A DNA stretch of 64,000 nt, taken from assembly GCA_009760855.2 (NCBI GenBank), contig WPIO01000037.1, forward strand, positions 668,001 to 732,000, written 5' to 3'. This document shows, in pieces, positions 10,747 to 22,384 of the stretch; within the stretch, counting starts at the first letter, position 1; each line of letters opens with the position of its first letter. A model generated the notes under the pieces. That model ran no database searches and was not told the DNA's origin. It worked only from the letters and a program-made list of their open reading frames with translations. This DNA comes from Cristatella mucedo (taxonomy: Eukaryota; Bryozoa; Phylactolaemata; Cristatellidae). A program made the translations under genes and the position numbers.

Positions 10747-10961
10747 ACGAATCATCACGGAAGTTCGCTTGAGCCAGAGGCGAGAGCCGCACTGCGATCG
10801 CCGCTTTTACTGGCTGCTGCATTCGCCATTTTGATGGGTCGTATAATGGGCTGCATTTGCCGCTTAAATTTTGACCACCGTCGACTGTCGTTGTCAAGAA
10901 AATCCATCTTCGCATCATCGGCCCGCCGTCCGTCCTTCGTTTTTGTCAAGGTGATCACAAT

Positions 10962-11050
10962 TGACGGTGGGGTCATTGGCTCAAGCCCTATGGCATATGT
11001 GAGACGCCTGCATAAAGATTACGTTTTCTTAGAGTTCTATACAAATGAAT
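10962..11050 (+). mobile_element. 5'-truncated SINE B copy
   Basis: The block containing GGCTCAAGCCCTATGGCA, GAGACGCCTGCATAAAGA and the tail ATACAAATGAATTATAC aligns with the B-box and 3' tail of SINE B at 42.3 kb. The A-box half is missing. A TA-rich microsatellite (about 11052-11097) follows. Confidence 0.6.
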
Positions 11051-11051
11051 T

Positions 11052-11097
11052 ATACATCTATACATATATATATATATATACGTATATATATATTGAT
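11052..11097. repeat. TA-rich microsatellite
   Basis: Imperfect TATA/CATA repeats directly after the SINE B fragment, probably grown from its A/T-rich tail. Confidence 0.7.
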
Positions 11098-11856
11098 ATT
11101 ATAATCCAACGGCGACGCCTACTTCGATGGAAACCAGATAGCTGACTGCATCTACGCGATGACTCCTGAGGCCGAGGCCGAAGCGTAGCCGAAGCCAGAG
11201 AGGCCGCAGCCATCGGTCGGCGGAAGTTCAGCTTACACTAGTCGCTGAGCAAACGAAAGCTCCAGCGCTCTAAGCTCCAGCGCGAGCTGGCTCGACGACG
11301 CTCTGCAAGTCGCCAAGTGGAGATTGGATAGTTGTTGCATAACTCTCGTGAGCCACCCGACCTAATGTGGCCGCAACGAAACATCCTGAAACGCTGACGA
11401 AACCTCGGACTGCGGATCAGTGACGCGCGGGTAGTTAGGCGATGAGAGTGAAAATCCACGTACTAGCGACGAGGGTGAGGGTACGAGGAAATTGTATAGA
11501 ATATCCGTGCAAATGTCGCAGACTGGTTTGCGGCGGCGACGCAGCGTCCTACTAAATAGCCAGCGGCGTAGAAGAGCCATCCTCCATCAAAGACGCATAT
11601 GCATATCGCTTTTTTAGAAAAAATCACAGTGAGACGCGAAGCTTGAAAGCGTCGTAACCATCGAGACAAAGCGATCGCTGACCGAGAGCGATCGTGCTCG
11701 GTCAGCGAGAATAGTTTAAGTCCCTGCCATCGCTGCCCGCGCGACCTCATCACTGAGTACATTGCAGAGAAGCTTAAAATTAATAGCTTTTTAATTTAAT
11801 TTTAATTAAAAGCTTAAAAAGCGATCGTGTTCGCGCCTCTGCGTGCGCTTCTGCAG
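11098..11856. other. No supported gene
   Basis: Mixed-composition DNA ending in a strongly A/T-rich run (11775-11820) that looks like intron just before the GC-rich exon candidate at 11857. No repeat family was recognised. Confidence 0.4.
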
Positions 11857-12182
11857 GCTGATGTGCACTACGCTGCCGCGAGGCGCTGCGCCGCAGCCGC
11901 TCAGGCAGCGAAATCACAGGCGGCTGCCGAGGCGGCACGGAGTCGTCACGGAGACGCACAGCGTTCAGACGGACGCGGCGGCGGCGGCCGCCGCCGACCC
12001 GAGCGCCTCTCGGCTGGAGACGAGTCTCTCTCTGGCACCGACCGCCGGCTACCTGTCTCGTAAGCAGTCTCGGCGCCAGCGCGACCCACCGTCTGCACTG
12101 CCTGCCGCTCCGCGAAGCATGACCGCCCGAGCGCCAAGCGGGGACTCGCCGCTCCGCTTCGAGTCCCGCTCCGAGTGCGTGC
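11857..12182 (+). CDS. Possible upstream exon of the 12.3-14.3 kb gene
   Basis: An AT-rich intron-like run ends in a good acceptor (CGCTTCTGCAG, last base 11856). After it a GC-rich frame from ATG 11861 reads through ETHSVQTDAAAAAA and later RSMTARAPSGDSPLRF. This frame differs from that of the main downstream ORF. Removing a hypothetical 31-nt intron (12183-12213, GTGCGC...TTTCCTCAG) would join the two frames exactly. Alternatively this is 5' UTR and translation starts at 12327. Confidence 0.3.
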
Positions 12183-12326
12183 GTGCGCGCGCGACGAGAG
12201 ATCCTTTCCTCAGGAGCCCGGCCGTCCACGTTCGCGGAAGTGTCGAACCGACGACGCAGCGTGACCGCCGCTGCAGCCGCCGCCGGCCAGGGCCAGCGGT
12301 CGAGGCGGGCAAGCGAAAGAGTGACC

Positions 12327-14327
12327 ATGGCGCCGAGGTCGCGGACGCCGAACTCGGCGGCGCGGCCCGAGCCTTGCCACAGCGCGCCGCGCCACAGGTC
12401 CGTCACTGCGGCGCCGGTCGGAGGCGCTGCCGCCGAGCGAGCACGCCGGGCGTCAGAGGCAGCGCTCGGACGCTCCGAGGTGACGACGTCCTCGCGATGG
12501 CGGGATCACGAGGACGACGAGGACGACGAGGGCGTCGGCGTCGATGGCACAGGCCGCCGACGCTCAGCCGCGGCTCAGCCGCCGCCGCCGCCGCCGCCGC
12601 CGCCGCGCGCCGAGAGCGGGCCGCGAGCTGAGAGCGCGGGCGCGCGCTCCGCTGGAGTGACGTCGGCGGCTGGGGCGCCGAGCTCGGTGGAGCTCGGCGA
12701 GGGAAGGCGCGCAGATGCCGAAGCGAGAGCGACACGGACGGCGGCCGCGGCGACGGCGTTGGTCGCCGCTGCGCCGCAGCCGCCGCAGCCGCCGCCGCCG
12801 CCGCCGGTCAGCGACGGCGTGGTGGGCGGCGGCAATGAGTGGCCTGGTCGGCCGTCACTGTCGGCGAGTCAAAAGATCGACTCGAGATCGCCCCAGAAAC
12901 CAAATCCGCCACAGGGTGCGGCCGATCCTCGCGGCGGCGGCGGCGGCAAGAGGGAAGCGAAGAGCAACCGCGCAGGCGCACCGACCGGCGGCGAGCCTGC
13001 GCGACGAAGGCAGCAGCCTGAGGTGAAAGCCGTCGACTCGGATTGCGAGAGCGTGGTCATCGAAGTGCTCGACGCACTGTCGTCCTACCACTCCCTGCCG
13101 TCGCTCTCCGAAGCCATCTGGAAGCTTCAGGCCCGCGAAAAGGATGACTTGCGTCGTCAGGGAAAGACAGTCGACGCCGCGTCGACACCAGCTCCGCCGC
13201 CGCCGCCGCAGCCGCCACTGCTGCCTCAGCAGCAACAGCGGCCTTCGCTATCTGCCCGCAACGGTGCCGCCCAAAGACGAGCGGACACTCAAGCGGACGG
13301 CGGCGTCGGCGCGCGTCGCCAGACGACGCAGCAGCAGCGGGGGCATGCCGAAGCCGGCCGCCCTGCGAATGCGACCGGCGGCGCGGCGACGCCTCGTCTG
13401 CCACCCGCCGAACTGCAGGGACGTCGACTCGGCGCGCCGGCCGATCGCGACCGCTACCGAGCCGCCGACGCGCGGCGGCTCGGTATCCAGTCGCAGCCGC
13501 AGCGTGCGCAGCTTCCGTCGCTGCCGCCGCCGCCGCCGCCGCCGCCGAGTCCACTTCCGCCACGGCCGCTGCGACCTCCTCCACCGACGACAACGACAGG
13601 CGCGTCGAACAGTGCCACAGCGTCACGACGCCAGCCGCCATCACGGGACGATGCAGCAACGGCGGCGACGGCGACGACGGCGGCTGGCGCGAATAGGCCG
13701 CAATCGAACGAGCCGCAGGATTCTGAGGGGCTGCACCCGACCGCGCAGCCGCCAGAGCCGGCGCCATCCCTACCTGCGCCGAGCAATTCGCGTGCGTCGC
13801 TGGCCGCAGGACCGACTTCGCAGGAGCTTGAATCCGCGCCTCCGCCAGTTGGTCGAGACAGACGGGTGGCGGACGCTGACGACCTGAGCGACGGAGTAGA
13901 GGATCGTCGCCGCTCGGCGATGGTCGCGGCAGCATTGAGGGATGCGATCGAACTGCCCGCCACGCCCACTCCGCCCCCGCAGCACGTCACTGAGAGCGAG
14001 ATCTACGTGAGTGACATCGAGAGATGGTATCGCTGGCAATCGCGCGCGCCTGATGCGCCACCTCTCGAAGCGGCGCGCGAGCCGCTAGTGGAGGTGGCAG
14101 GTTCGCGAAAGAGATCGCAACTTGAAGCCTACTGCCGAGAGATTGCCGCCGCTCGCGCGAAGCCACCACAGTCGTCACAGAGAAGGCACTCCGAGGCTAA
14201 CCACGACGAGATGGCGATGGCAGGCGAAACGTGGAATCGGTGGGCAGGTTCGAGCAAGGTTCTCGCCACGTGCTCCGGCGGAATAGAGCGAAGCGCTGCT
14301 GCGGCGGTGCATGCGAAGCAGCGCTAG
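12327..14327 (+). CDS. Ala/Pro/Arg-rich, largely disordered protein of unknown function, 666 aa
   Basis: The start GTGACCATGG is a near-ideal Kozak ATG; the stop is TAG at 14325-14327. The frame is also open upstream of this ATG. Low-complexity Ala/Arg/Ser with an acidic patch (RDHEDDEDDEG, about residue 57) and several poly-Pro runs (for example 12580-12604, 12785-12806, 13520-13545) dominate. Two segments look ordered: SDCESVVIEVLDALSSYHSL plus SEAIWKLQAREKDDLR (about 13035-13160), and a C-terminal block containing ESEIYVSDIERWYRWQSRAP (about 13990-14050) followed by a basic helix RKRSQLEAYCREIAAARAKP. The Trp/Tyr-rich block suggests an interaction motif. No known family was recognised. Poly-Pro stretches could bind SH3, WW or EVH1 domains, but this is inference. 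Confidence 0.55.
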   Translation: MAPRSRTPNSAARPEPCHSAPRHRSVTAAPVGGAAAERARRASEAALGRSEVTTSSRWRDHEDDEDDEGVGVDGTGRRRSAAAQPPPPPPPPPRAESGPRAESAGARSAGVTSAAGAPSSVELGEGRRADAEARATRTAAAATALVAAAPQPPQPPPPPPVSDGVVGGGNEWPGRPSLSASQKIDSRSPQKPNPPQGAADPRGGGGGKREAKSNRAGAPTGGEPARRRQQPEVKAVDSDCESVVIEVLDALSSYHSLPSLSEAIWKLQAREKDDLRRQGKTVDAASTPAPPPPPQPPLLPQQQQRPSLSARNGAAQRRADTQADGGVGARRQTTQQQRGHAEAGRPANATGGAATPRLPPAELQGRRLGAPADRDRYRAADARRLGIQSQPQRAQLPSLPPPPPPPPSPLPPRPLRPPPPTTTTGASNSATASRRQPPSRDDAATAATATTAAGANRPQSNEPQDSEGLHPTAQPPEPAPSLPAPSNSRASLAAGPTSQELESAPPPVGRDRRVADADDLSDGVEDRRRSAMVAAALRDAIELPATPTPPPQHVTESEIYVSDIERWYRWQSRAPDAPPLEAAREPLVEVAGSRKRSQLEAYCREIAAARAKPPQSSQRRHSEANHDEMAMAGETWNRWAGSSKVLATCSGGIERSAAAAVHAKQR

Positions 14328-15289
14328 GGAGCTCTCAACAGGCGGGAGAACGGGCCGTCGGCTGCATTGAGACGCAATGCAATGTCGGCTCGTGCTAGTA
14401 AGTTTTGGTAGTAAGCTTTTGTAGGCATGAATATCCTAATTGTGATAATAAGGATACCCCCAATGAGCTTGCTTGTCGCGCGTGGCGCTTGGAGCCGTCG
14501 ATCCTGAGATCTCTACTGACTAAAGCGAGAAAGTCTGCCCTTGCCTCCGTCACGCGGCAAGATGGCGCACTTCCGTCAAGCGGCAAGATGGTTCAGTATT
14601 GTCTATTGTGATAAAACTACCATGAGTCAGCGAAGCGAGTCCACGGGCGGTAGAGGTGGAGGTAATGCCGTCGCCGGGCGTGCAGGCGTGCCAGCGAGAG
14701 AAAACGGGTCTCGATAAAAGCTATCAAACGCTGCGCTCTTTGATGTCGGAGCTGAAGTCGCCATGTCGTCGCACGGCAGAAGCAAGCCGATGGTGAAGCA
14801 GCGCCGAGCGTGATGATTGAATTCGATCAAGGCCGATAGAATCGGAGATACTATCCGGAAATGCGGACGGCGACAAGGCATCAGTGGCGCCTCTAGCGAC
14901 GAACGATGACAGCACATGCACCTGCTCAGCAAGAACGCAGGTGGCGTTTCGAATCGCGAAGCAGCGCACAACGAGGGTCTACACCCGGGTGTAGACGATT
15001 ACGACGGAAGCGTTGGCGAAACTTTGGCGCCGATGAGTGCCGTATGAGATGCCGGCAGTACAGCGCAATCAGTGGCCTGTCGCCTTGGCCGACGACGAAA
15101 GGAACGCAAGCGACGGCTCAGCGGGGATGCGTACGGCGTTGCAAGCAAAGCGGCGTGCTCGAGGCCTAACCCGGTTCGCAGACGAAGGAAACGAAAGCCC
15201 GAGCACAGCCCGGGCGCTCAGGACGACGACCATGCCGAGCGCCGAGGCCGACAAGGCAGGGCGAGGAAATCCCTACCGCCTTCGCTGAT
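14328..15289. other. GC-moderate stretch, no firm gene
   Basis: Short plus-strand frames occur (for example an ATG at 14621 with 32 codons, and a frame at 15072-15289 running into the next exon candidate). A direct repeat of CGGCAAGATGG lies at about 14556 and 14581. These may be 3' UTR or exons of the flanking gene, but no start, stop and splice set can be assembled. Confidence 0.35.
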
Positions 15290-15535
15290 GTCATGCGGCG
15301 GCGGAAGCGGCGACAAGGACGAGGAGACTAGCGCCAGTCACGTGACCGGAACGCCCGCCGCCGAAGAGCCGATTCCGAGCCACGACCGCGGTGCGAGCAC
15401 TGGTTACCACGATGCGGCCTGGCAGGCGACTGAGTCTGCGATGACTTCGGGCGATTCGCGCGAGCCCATAACGATCAGCGATAACGATGATTCCGCCGAC
15501 GGCGGATCTGTGGATGTTGACTTCGGCGCTTGCCA
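15290..15535 (+). CDS. Candidate exon, acidic, with SUMO-interacting-like motif
   Basis: The frame beginning MSCGGGSGDKDEETS at 15290 has good complexity; the same frame is open upstream from 15072. It carries EPITISDNDDSADGG near its end: a hydrophobic ITIS core followed by acidic residues, the pattern of a SUMO-interacting motif. The coding-like sequence stops exactly where SINE A begins, and the junction reads CCAA|GTGAGTC, a strong splice-donor match built from the SINE's own first bases. Read through, the frame continues into the SINE and then retroelement sequence, which is unlikely to be real protein. Product unknown. Confidence 0.33.
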
Positions 15536-15712
15536 AGTGAGTCGTAATGGCTCACTAGGTAAGGCGGTTTCTCTTCACGGCCTCGGCCCCGAGGTCGTGG
15601 GTTCGAATCCTGTGGTGGGCGATCCTATATTGCCGAGACCAGCGGGTGGTGTTGGCCGTAAAGGCTCTTCGGCCGCTATACGCAAGAGGCTGTTGAATCA
15701 GCTAGTACTTAA
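15536..15712 (+). mobile_element. tRNA-derived SINE, family A
   Basis: The A-box is ATGGCTCACTAGGTAAGG and the B-box GGTTCGAATCC. A unique body (GTAAAGGCTCTTC, AAGAGGCTGTTGAATCAGCTAGTA) follows and is shared with copies at 20.65, 34.5 (minus) and 52.4 kb (minus). The copy sits between a putative exon and the long LINE. Confidence 0.85.
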
Positions 15713-15779
15713 TTTAATTTTAATTTATTTATCTTGGATTTCTCTTATCTCATTTAGATTCCGTGTGGAAGAAATCGAT

Positions 15780-18482
15780 CTTTCCTCGTTATGGGTGATT
15801 TTAACATATTTCGATTACTTATCTCATGCCTTCAGCAACGAATTTCGTGCACTGACTTACTCATTGTGTCTTGTCTCTCATGTGCATGGCCCTACTTACA
15901 TCAAGGGTCACACACTCGACCGAATTTTCTCTTACAACTAACTGCATACTATCATCACAAATTATTTCAAAATTCTGATTATCTGACCATATGCAGATCT
16001 CATTCAGTCTACAATGTGTGCCCTTCTCCAAATATTAAATTCCCTGTGAATCTCGGAACCTTAAGACCCTTGACATCGATGCTGTCTATGCGAGAATATC
16101 TGCTTCCCCTCTGCTGCTCGATCCACCTTCCAACCTGTCAGTATTTTTAAATTGCTACAACACGACACTAGCTGGCATACTTAACGAGTTTGCACCTCTG
16201 ACTAAGCGTACTGTGCGCCCTTGCCTAGACAGCCTATGGTTTACCGAAGACATTAAACTCGCTAGTTCTACTGAGCGCAAGCTTGAAAAAGCATACAAAA
16301 GATCAGGGCTGGTTGTCTATCAACAGGCATACGAGGAATACTGTAGGTCATACCAATCAATCCTAGCAAAGGCTAACTATGGCTTTTATAAGAACATTTT
16401 GTAATCACATATGCACAATTCAAAACTGCTAGGATGTCTACGATCGACCAACTCCTTAACCACTGTCCCGGAATAACTCCATGCCTGGTGATCCTTGCGC
16501 TGACCTAGCGGTTCACTTCTCTCGCTTCTTTGTCAAAAAAATAGACAAGATCAGGGAGGCCATCCCTATGGTGGCAGCATGCCCCCATGAATCCTGTAAC
16601 TAAACTCCAAACAGCACCTTAATGTCTACACTCAAGGAGGCCACTAGTGACCTCGTCGCGAAGTCCATATCCCAATCAAAGAAGACAACTAGTCCTCGCG
16701 AGCCTATTCCCACTATCCCCCACCTACGATTCATAGGCCTGCTGCTGCTATGCATAACTAACATAACAAATATGTCCTTAGCATGAGGTCCCGTTCCAGC
16801 ACCTTTCAAAACGGCTGTATTCATGTCACTTCTCAATAGAGAAACACTAGACCAAGAGAACTTGAGCAACATCCGCCCAGTCTTCCTTCAACCATTGCTA
16901 TCCAAGACACTCGAACGAGTCGTGGCAGACTAGCTGAACTCTTAAATTGAAACTTCAAACCTTGCTAGTAAGTTCCAGTCTGGTTTTAGAGCCAATCACT
17001 CTACAGAGTCAGCATTGCTTCGGGTGTACAACGACCTACTTAGGAATGCAGACATGGGTAAAGTATCTCTGCTTGCTTTGCTCAATATTTTGGCAGCATT
17101 TGATACCATCGATCACCATTTGATACCATCGATCAAGTCCTTATTGAGCTCCTCTCATCTCGCCTGCGCATCACTGGCAGTGCATTGCAACGTATCAGGT
17201 TCTATGTCAGTGGGAGACTCCAGAGTATTGATGTTAATAGACAAAAACCATCAGAGGAACCCACTGAAGCCTGTGTAACTATGTGTAACTAATGTGGTAC
17301 CTAAGGGCTCTGCGCTTGGTCCGGTTCTTGTCACGGCATATACACTCCCTCTAGGCGATAGGATTGCCGGGCAATTTCTAGGCTTTTACTTTTATTCATA
17401 TAACACTCAGCTGTACTTTTGCTTTTATCCATTCCAGCCCTCTAGCATGTCAAATTCTCTCAACACCTTTGCTGCGTGCATTGATGACATCCACACATGG
17501 ATAGCAGCAAATTTTCCTGAATTTAAAGATGATAAAACAAACCAACTAGCAATTGTGACAAACCAAGTGTGCACCAGAAATAAGAAGACCTAACGCTCAA
17601 GATTGGCTGTGCCAGCATATTTGCTGTTGAATCTGCACGAAATCTGTGTCCAACTCTAAATTGGCTTATTGTTAGACGACCACAGCTCCAATGTCAAGTC
17701 TGCCTATTTTCGGCTAGATAAAATTTCTGAAATTCGAGCTTGCTTAGACAGGGATGCCACATCTAAATTGGTCCATGCATTTGTGAAATTTCATATCGAC
17801 TTCTGTAACTCACTGCTTGTTAGTCTGTCGGCCTGTACAATCATCAGGCACATACAGCTGGTGTAAGATTCTGCACATAGGGTTGTCTGTCGTGAGCGTC
17901 GCAGTTCCCACATCACAACACTTATTGCCAAACCTTCACTGGCACTCAGTCGACCAATGCATTGACTTCAAGGTTTTGTCACTCACTTATAGGTTCCTTC
18001 ACTGTTTGGCTCCAGCCTGTCTATCAGATCTACTCCACCACCAGGATAAGCATCATACCATTCACTTTTTTGGAATCTAACTGTTTACCTATACTTCGTG
18101 CGAGCCCCGCGTCTTTTGGAGACAGTTCCTTTAGTTATAACGATGCTCCCAAAACTTGAAACTCACTTCCAACTGGCGTCTCGACATCCCTTGACTTGGC
18201 CACATTTAAAAAGAAGCTAAAGACGCGTCTATTTATCAGAGCATTTAGTTAGTCCTTGAGATTTGTTCTTTGTGTGCTTATGCGTGCTGACACTGTGCTT
18301 GCTGCCAATAACCATATTTGCATGCTGACCTTGTGCATGACTCTTCTAACCATGGTATGCTTGATGTCATCTACCACTAGCCATTCCATCGTGCTTCCTT
18401 TGCAGCAAATGTGAAGTGCCTAAAAGAAGATTTATTTTCCCTAAGGGTGCTATAACAAAATGTATCATTATTATTATTAGGT
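15780..18482 (+). mobile_element. Decayed L2/CR1-like LINE, near full span
   Basis: The order is an APE-type endonuclease piece (MGDFN, then THIKGHTLDRIFS-like at about 15900), a linker (FTEDIKLASSTERKLEKAYKRS, 16240-16400), reverse transcriptase (FRANHSTESALLRVYNDLLR and LLNILAAFDTIDHH at 16980-17120), and the C-terminal region with ACLDRDATSKLVHAF (17740) through 18240. It ends in the family's hairpin tail and (ATT)n. The catalytic box expected as YADDTQLY reads YSYNTQLY, so both aspartates are lost. Many frameshifts and stops are present. Confidence 0.85.
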
Positions 18483-19639
18483 ATTGGCATTTCCGTTAGG
18501 GTTGGCGATTTTCACAATACATAGATGTTGCTGATGTTTGAATGACTTACCGCTCTATACTTAGATCGTTTTCCAAAATTATAAAAGGCTGGCGAGATTG
18601 TGCCATAATTGCAGTTGCCTGTGAAAAGCAAATTGACAGTGTATGGCCGACCAATCAAGCCTAGACAATAGATTAGACTTGATTGAGCTAGATATTGCAA
18701 CAGTCATTGTTCTTTTCATGCTTATTTTTCCTGGAGGATTTTCCCTACACTCGTAGATGCATGCAAGTGAGAATAAATTCGTACGAATATTCAAGTGAAA
18801 AATATGACTAAACATCTGCATGCATTAATGCGTGAATTAAGCCTTTCCATCTGGTCATATCTTTTGTTAAAAAATTATGGTCTATATAGGCTCTGAGAAA
18901 GGCAGACACGTATGTTCATGACAATGCAGCTCTGATGGACTTGCTGATTAGTAAGGGCAAGCAATGTACGCACTAAAATCATAGCATTTGATGAAATGAC
19001 GCGAAAAGGAATGTATTCGAATGTAACCAACCAATAGCTCTGGCCAGCTGAAAATCACCTTCGATGGATGTAATCCTAAACGGGCGCAAGCTGAACCACC
19101 ATTGAAGTCAAAGCCGGCGAGTGGGACACTTTCGCATGGCCACGAGAGGCAGACAAGAGGCACTCATTCATAATCATATAGCATTGCCCTGAACTTGTCA
19201 CTTGGCTATACACGTTTAAAACCCTATTACTGTTGTTACAATAAAGTCTTGCTGTATATCTTGGGTATTTCGCTATGACTGTCACCCATTCTCCGCAGCT
19301 CGGAGCACATGTCAAATCATGATCTCTCTCGCTCTCTCCCTCTCTGCTCTCTCTGTAGCTCATTGTCTTTGTTGGTATGTCATCCTCAACCAGTGGATCT
19401 CAATCCCTATCTCTTTGACTGCACCCTGCAATATCTATCTATCTATATATTGCCTATACCTATATTTTTGGCTATGTGTCCTATATCTACTGCATCTATA
19501 CAAAATTTCTCTCTACCTCTCCAGCTGAGCCACCAATAAGTCTGATGAACCTGTCATTGAGTTTCACCAAGCAGTGCATTCTGCTCCAGCATCTGCAAGA
19601 GAGGTTCCGAAATTTATTTCGCCAACCCATGTGACCCAC

Positions 19640-20000
19640 TAGATTCCAAATTCAACATGTTGGCTGATTTAATGTCTCTTGCGACTCCTGTGCGTGGCCA
19701 AATAACATCAACGGTCACGCTCTCGATCAGATATTCTCCCGTAGTTGCATGCAGTTACATCCAATATTAGCAATTCCTGCATGTCTGACAGACCAAATTC
19801 GGATTATCTCGATCTTTCTGCAGTATTTGATCCCTTCTATGACAACTATTGTCTGCCAAGCACACAATTTTAAGAACCTTGATATTCAAGCTCATCAAAA
19901 AATAGTTTTCCCCAATTGTGCCTCAATCTTTATCTGATCTGCCCTCGCTGGTGGAATGCTGAAACGCGATGTTGGCCAATACTCCACTCGAGTTTCGCTC
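19640..20000 (+). mobile_element. LINE endonuclease fragment
   Basis: The block encoding a decayed HINGHALDQIFS-like motif (about 19700-19740) and the following DNA match the endonuclease part of the LINE at 15.9 kb. Both ends are eroded and it is non-functional. Confidence 0.6.
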
Positions 20001-20651
20001 CTCTCATCAAGCAGATTGTACGCGCGCCCTTGCAAAGATAGCCTCTCGATTACAGGAGACTATAAAATGGCAAAACATACTGCTTTCGTTAAGAAATCGC
20101 GACTCATTGCCCTCATTGTTAACTGTTAACTGTTAACTCACTGTTAACCTCTCAAGAAACCACCTACAGTCCTCATCTTGATGTCTACTAGTTTATGAAT
20201 ACGGATAGCCCTCAAGACCTCATACCTGCTATTCTTCTTTTTATGCTCTCATGTTTACTTTTTGTCAGGCATAAATAACCTGGTAAATCAGCGAATCATC
20301 CTTTGTATGTATGATTTTGCTCTGAAGCAATGCATCTTTTGTCTTAGGGCCAGAGCCAAATGCACATTTAGTATATCTTAGCCTCTGATATCTTTCATTT
20401 TTTCCCTCACTCTTTCAGAGCTTACCTATATATAATTACAAGTAAATATATCTAATCGGGGTTCCTAATAACTAGCACTGCTGAGAGCCTTGTTGTTAGC
20501 TATTGCATACTTCTGTAAGCGCGGTACCTACGCACTTAGATCATGGTCCAAGCTGGGGACATTTCTCAGAGTAAATTCTTTTTTATGAAGTCCGTATTAC
20601 AAAGAGTTCTAAATTGCGTTGACAGAGATTCTTTTACATTAGGCTCTTACC

Positions 20652-20828
20652 TAGTGAGCCGTAATTGCTCATAAGGTAAGGTGGTTGCTTTGCACGACCT
20701 CGGCCCCAAGGTCGTGGGTTCGAATCCTGTGGTGGGCGATCCTTTATCGCCACTGCAAGCGGTGGTGATATTCGTAAAGGCTCTTCTGTCGCCATACAAA
20801 AAGAGGCTGTTAAATCAGCTAGTATTTT
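20652..20828 (+). mobile_element. tRNA-derived SINE, family A
   Basis: Near full length: TAGTGAGCCGTAATTGCTCA head, GGTTCGAATCC B-box, and the tail AAAGAGGCTGTTAAATCAGC. It is closely similar to the copy at 15536. Confidence 0.88.
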
Positions 20829-21064
20829 AAATTTGAAATTTAAATTTATAAGCCGAGCGCCTAACGTATTGCATCGTTACCATTCGACGGCCTTGCTTAC
20901 GGATATAAAATGCTAAAGCCGCACGAGTATTCAACTTTTCATAGCGGAGCCAGAGATACAATGGTGCTACGTTCCTCCGTACGTGCGAAGGAGTGAACGC
21001 GCCTACGTATGCATTAGGTGTTATGTAAGTATGAATGTATGAGTTTAAGTATTCAAGTATCTGA

Positions 21065-22165
21065 CTATTTTTAGTGGGAGACTCAGCAATATTGATATGA
21101 AAGGACAAATATCCTCCTAGCAACTACTGAAGTATGGGATACCTCAGACCTCTCTGCCTTGTCTGCTTCTTTTAACAACCTATACTCTCCCTTTTGCCGA
21201 TGTGATCGCCAAGCACAATCTAGGCATTCATTTCTATGCAGGTGACAGTTAGTTTAGTTATACGGTAGCTTTGATCCCTCCTAACCCTCCACTATTTCGA
21301 GTACTCTCTCAACTTCCTTGCTGCATGTTTTGCTGACATTCGCACATGAATGACAGCCAGCTTTCTCTAATTGAATGACAATAAAACAACTTACAAGCCA
21401 CAGGAAAACCAAATGCTACTCTGAAATTGGAAAGCTTGCTGCTTAAAATCGGCCCTGCCAGCATATCTCCTGTTGAGTCCGCACTAAGTCTTGGTCTCCT
21501 GCTCTTAAGTGACCTTTCCCTGGACAACCAACTCAGCTTACAGTCAAGTCTGCCTACTTTCAACTTCGTGACATTTTCTAAAATTCGGGCTTGCTTAGAC
21601 AGGGATCCAAATTAGTCAATGCATCTGTGGCATCCCGTTTTGATCTCTGTAACATACCGATTGCTGGTAAACTATCCTGTGCGATCAGGCGCTAGGAGTG
21701 GGTGCAAAACTCAGCAGCTAGGCTTGTCTGTCACGAGCGTCGCTGTGGCCACATTAGACCATTTCTTGCCGCCTTGCACTGGCTCCCAATCAAGCAGTAA
21801 CTTTGACTTCAAGGTTCTGTCACTAACTTATAGATCCCTCTATTCTCTGGCTCCAGCCTCACCATCAGAACTACTCTGCCACCGGGCGTACGCATCGTAC
21901 CACCCGCGTTTCTGACCCAAGTCGTTTAGCTATACCTCGTAAGAGCCTCAAATCCTTTGAAGACCGTGCCTTTAGTTCGTATGCTCCTAAAGCCTGGAAC
22001 TCACTCCCGACTGACGTCACGACATCCCCTCGACTTGACGACATTTGAAAAAAGCTAAAAAGCTCATGCTTTCCGTAGCATTTAGTGGGTCCTTGTGATT
22101 CGTCCTTTGTGCTATGCGTGCTGACACTGCGTATGCTACCATTGCTAACCAAAAAAACTTTACAA
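21065..22165 (+). mobile_element. LINE fragment, RT to C-terminus
   Basis: It begins within the RT domain (YADD-box remnant HFYAGDS at about 21230) and runs through the C-terminal region (KIRACLDRDP at about 21580; a decayed PKAWNSLP-type segment at about 21990). There are multiple stops and frameshifts. It ends without the usual (ATT)n tail. Confidence 0.78.
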
Positions 22166-22384
22166 AAAATATTGTATTGAATTTACAGTGAAATAACCAA
22201 AGGCATCAATCGCAATACCAGTTTATTATCGACAGTTAAAAAAACATTTTGTATGAGAAATAGTTATCTCACATCCTGTGTTATCCAACTTTGTAGGTCA
22301 GTTACAGCAGCGGAGGCAGTTTGGGGTTGTATCCACGGTGTGACTACGCTGGATTATGATTAACTTTCACCACTGAAGACCCGT

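Noticed and set aside
11780-12406. Minus-strand 208-codon frame
   Set aside because: It runs out into an AT-rich intron-like tail (LFKLLIKIKLKSY) and overlaps better plus-strand candidates.
13057-13935. Minus-strand 292-codon frame opposite the 12.3-14.3 kb ORF
   Set aside because: Composition-driven shadow; the plus frame has the Kozak start and ordered segments.
15536-15623. tRNA gene suggested by A and B boxes (also at 20.65, 34.5, 42.2, 52.4 and 54.5 kb)
   Set aside because: All are heads of repeated SINEs with family-specific bodies and tails; acceptor stems do not close properly, so they are not functional tRNA genes.
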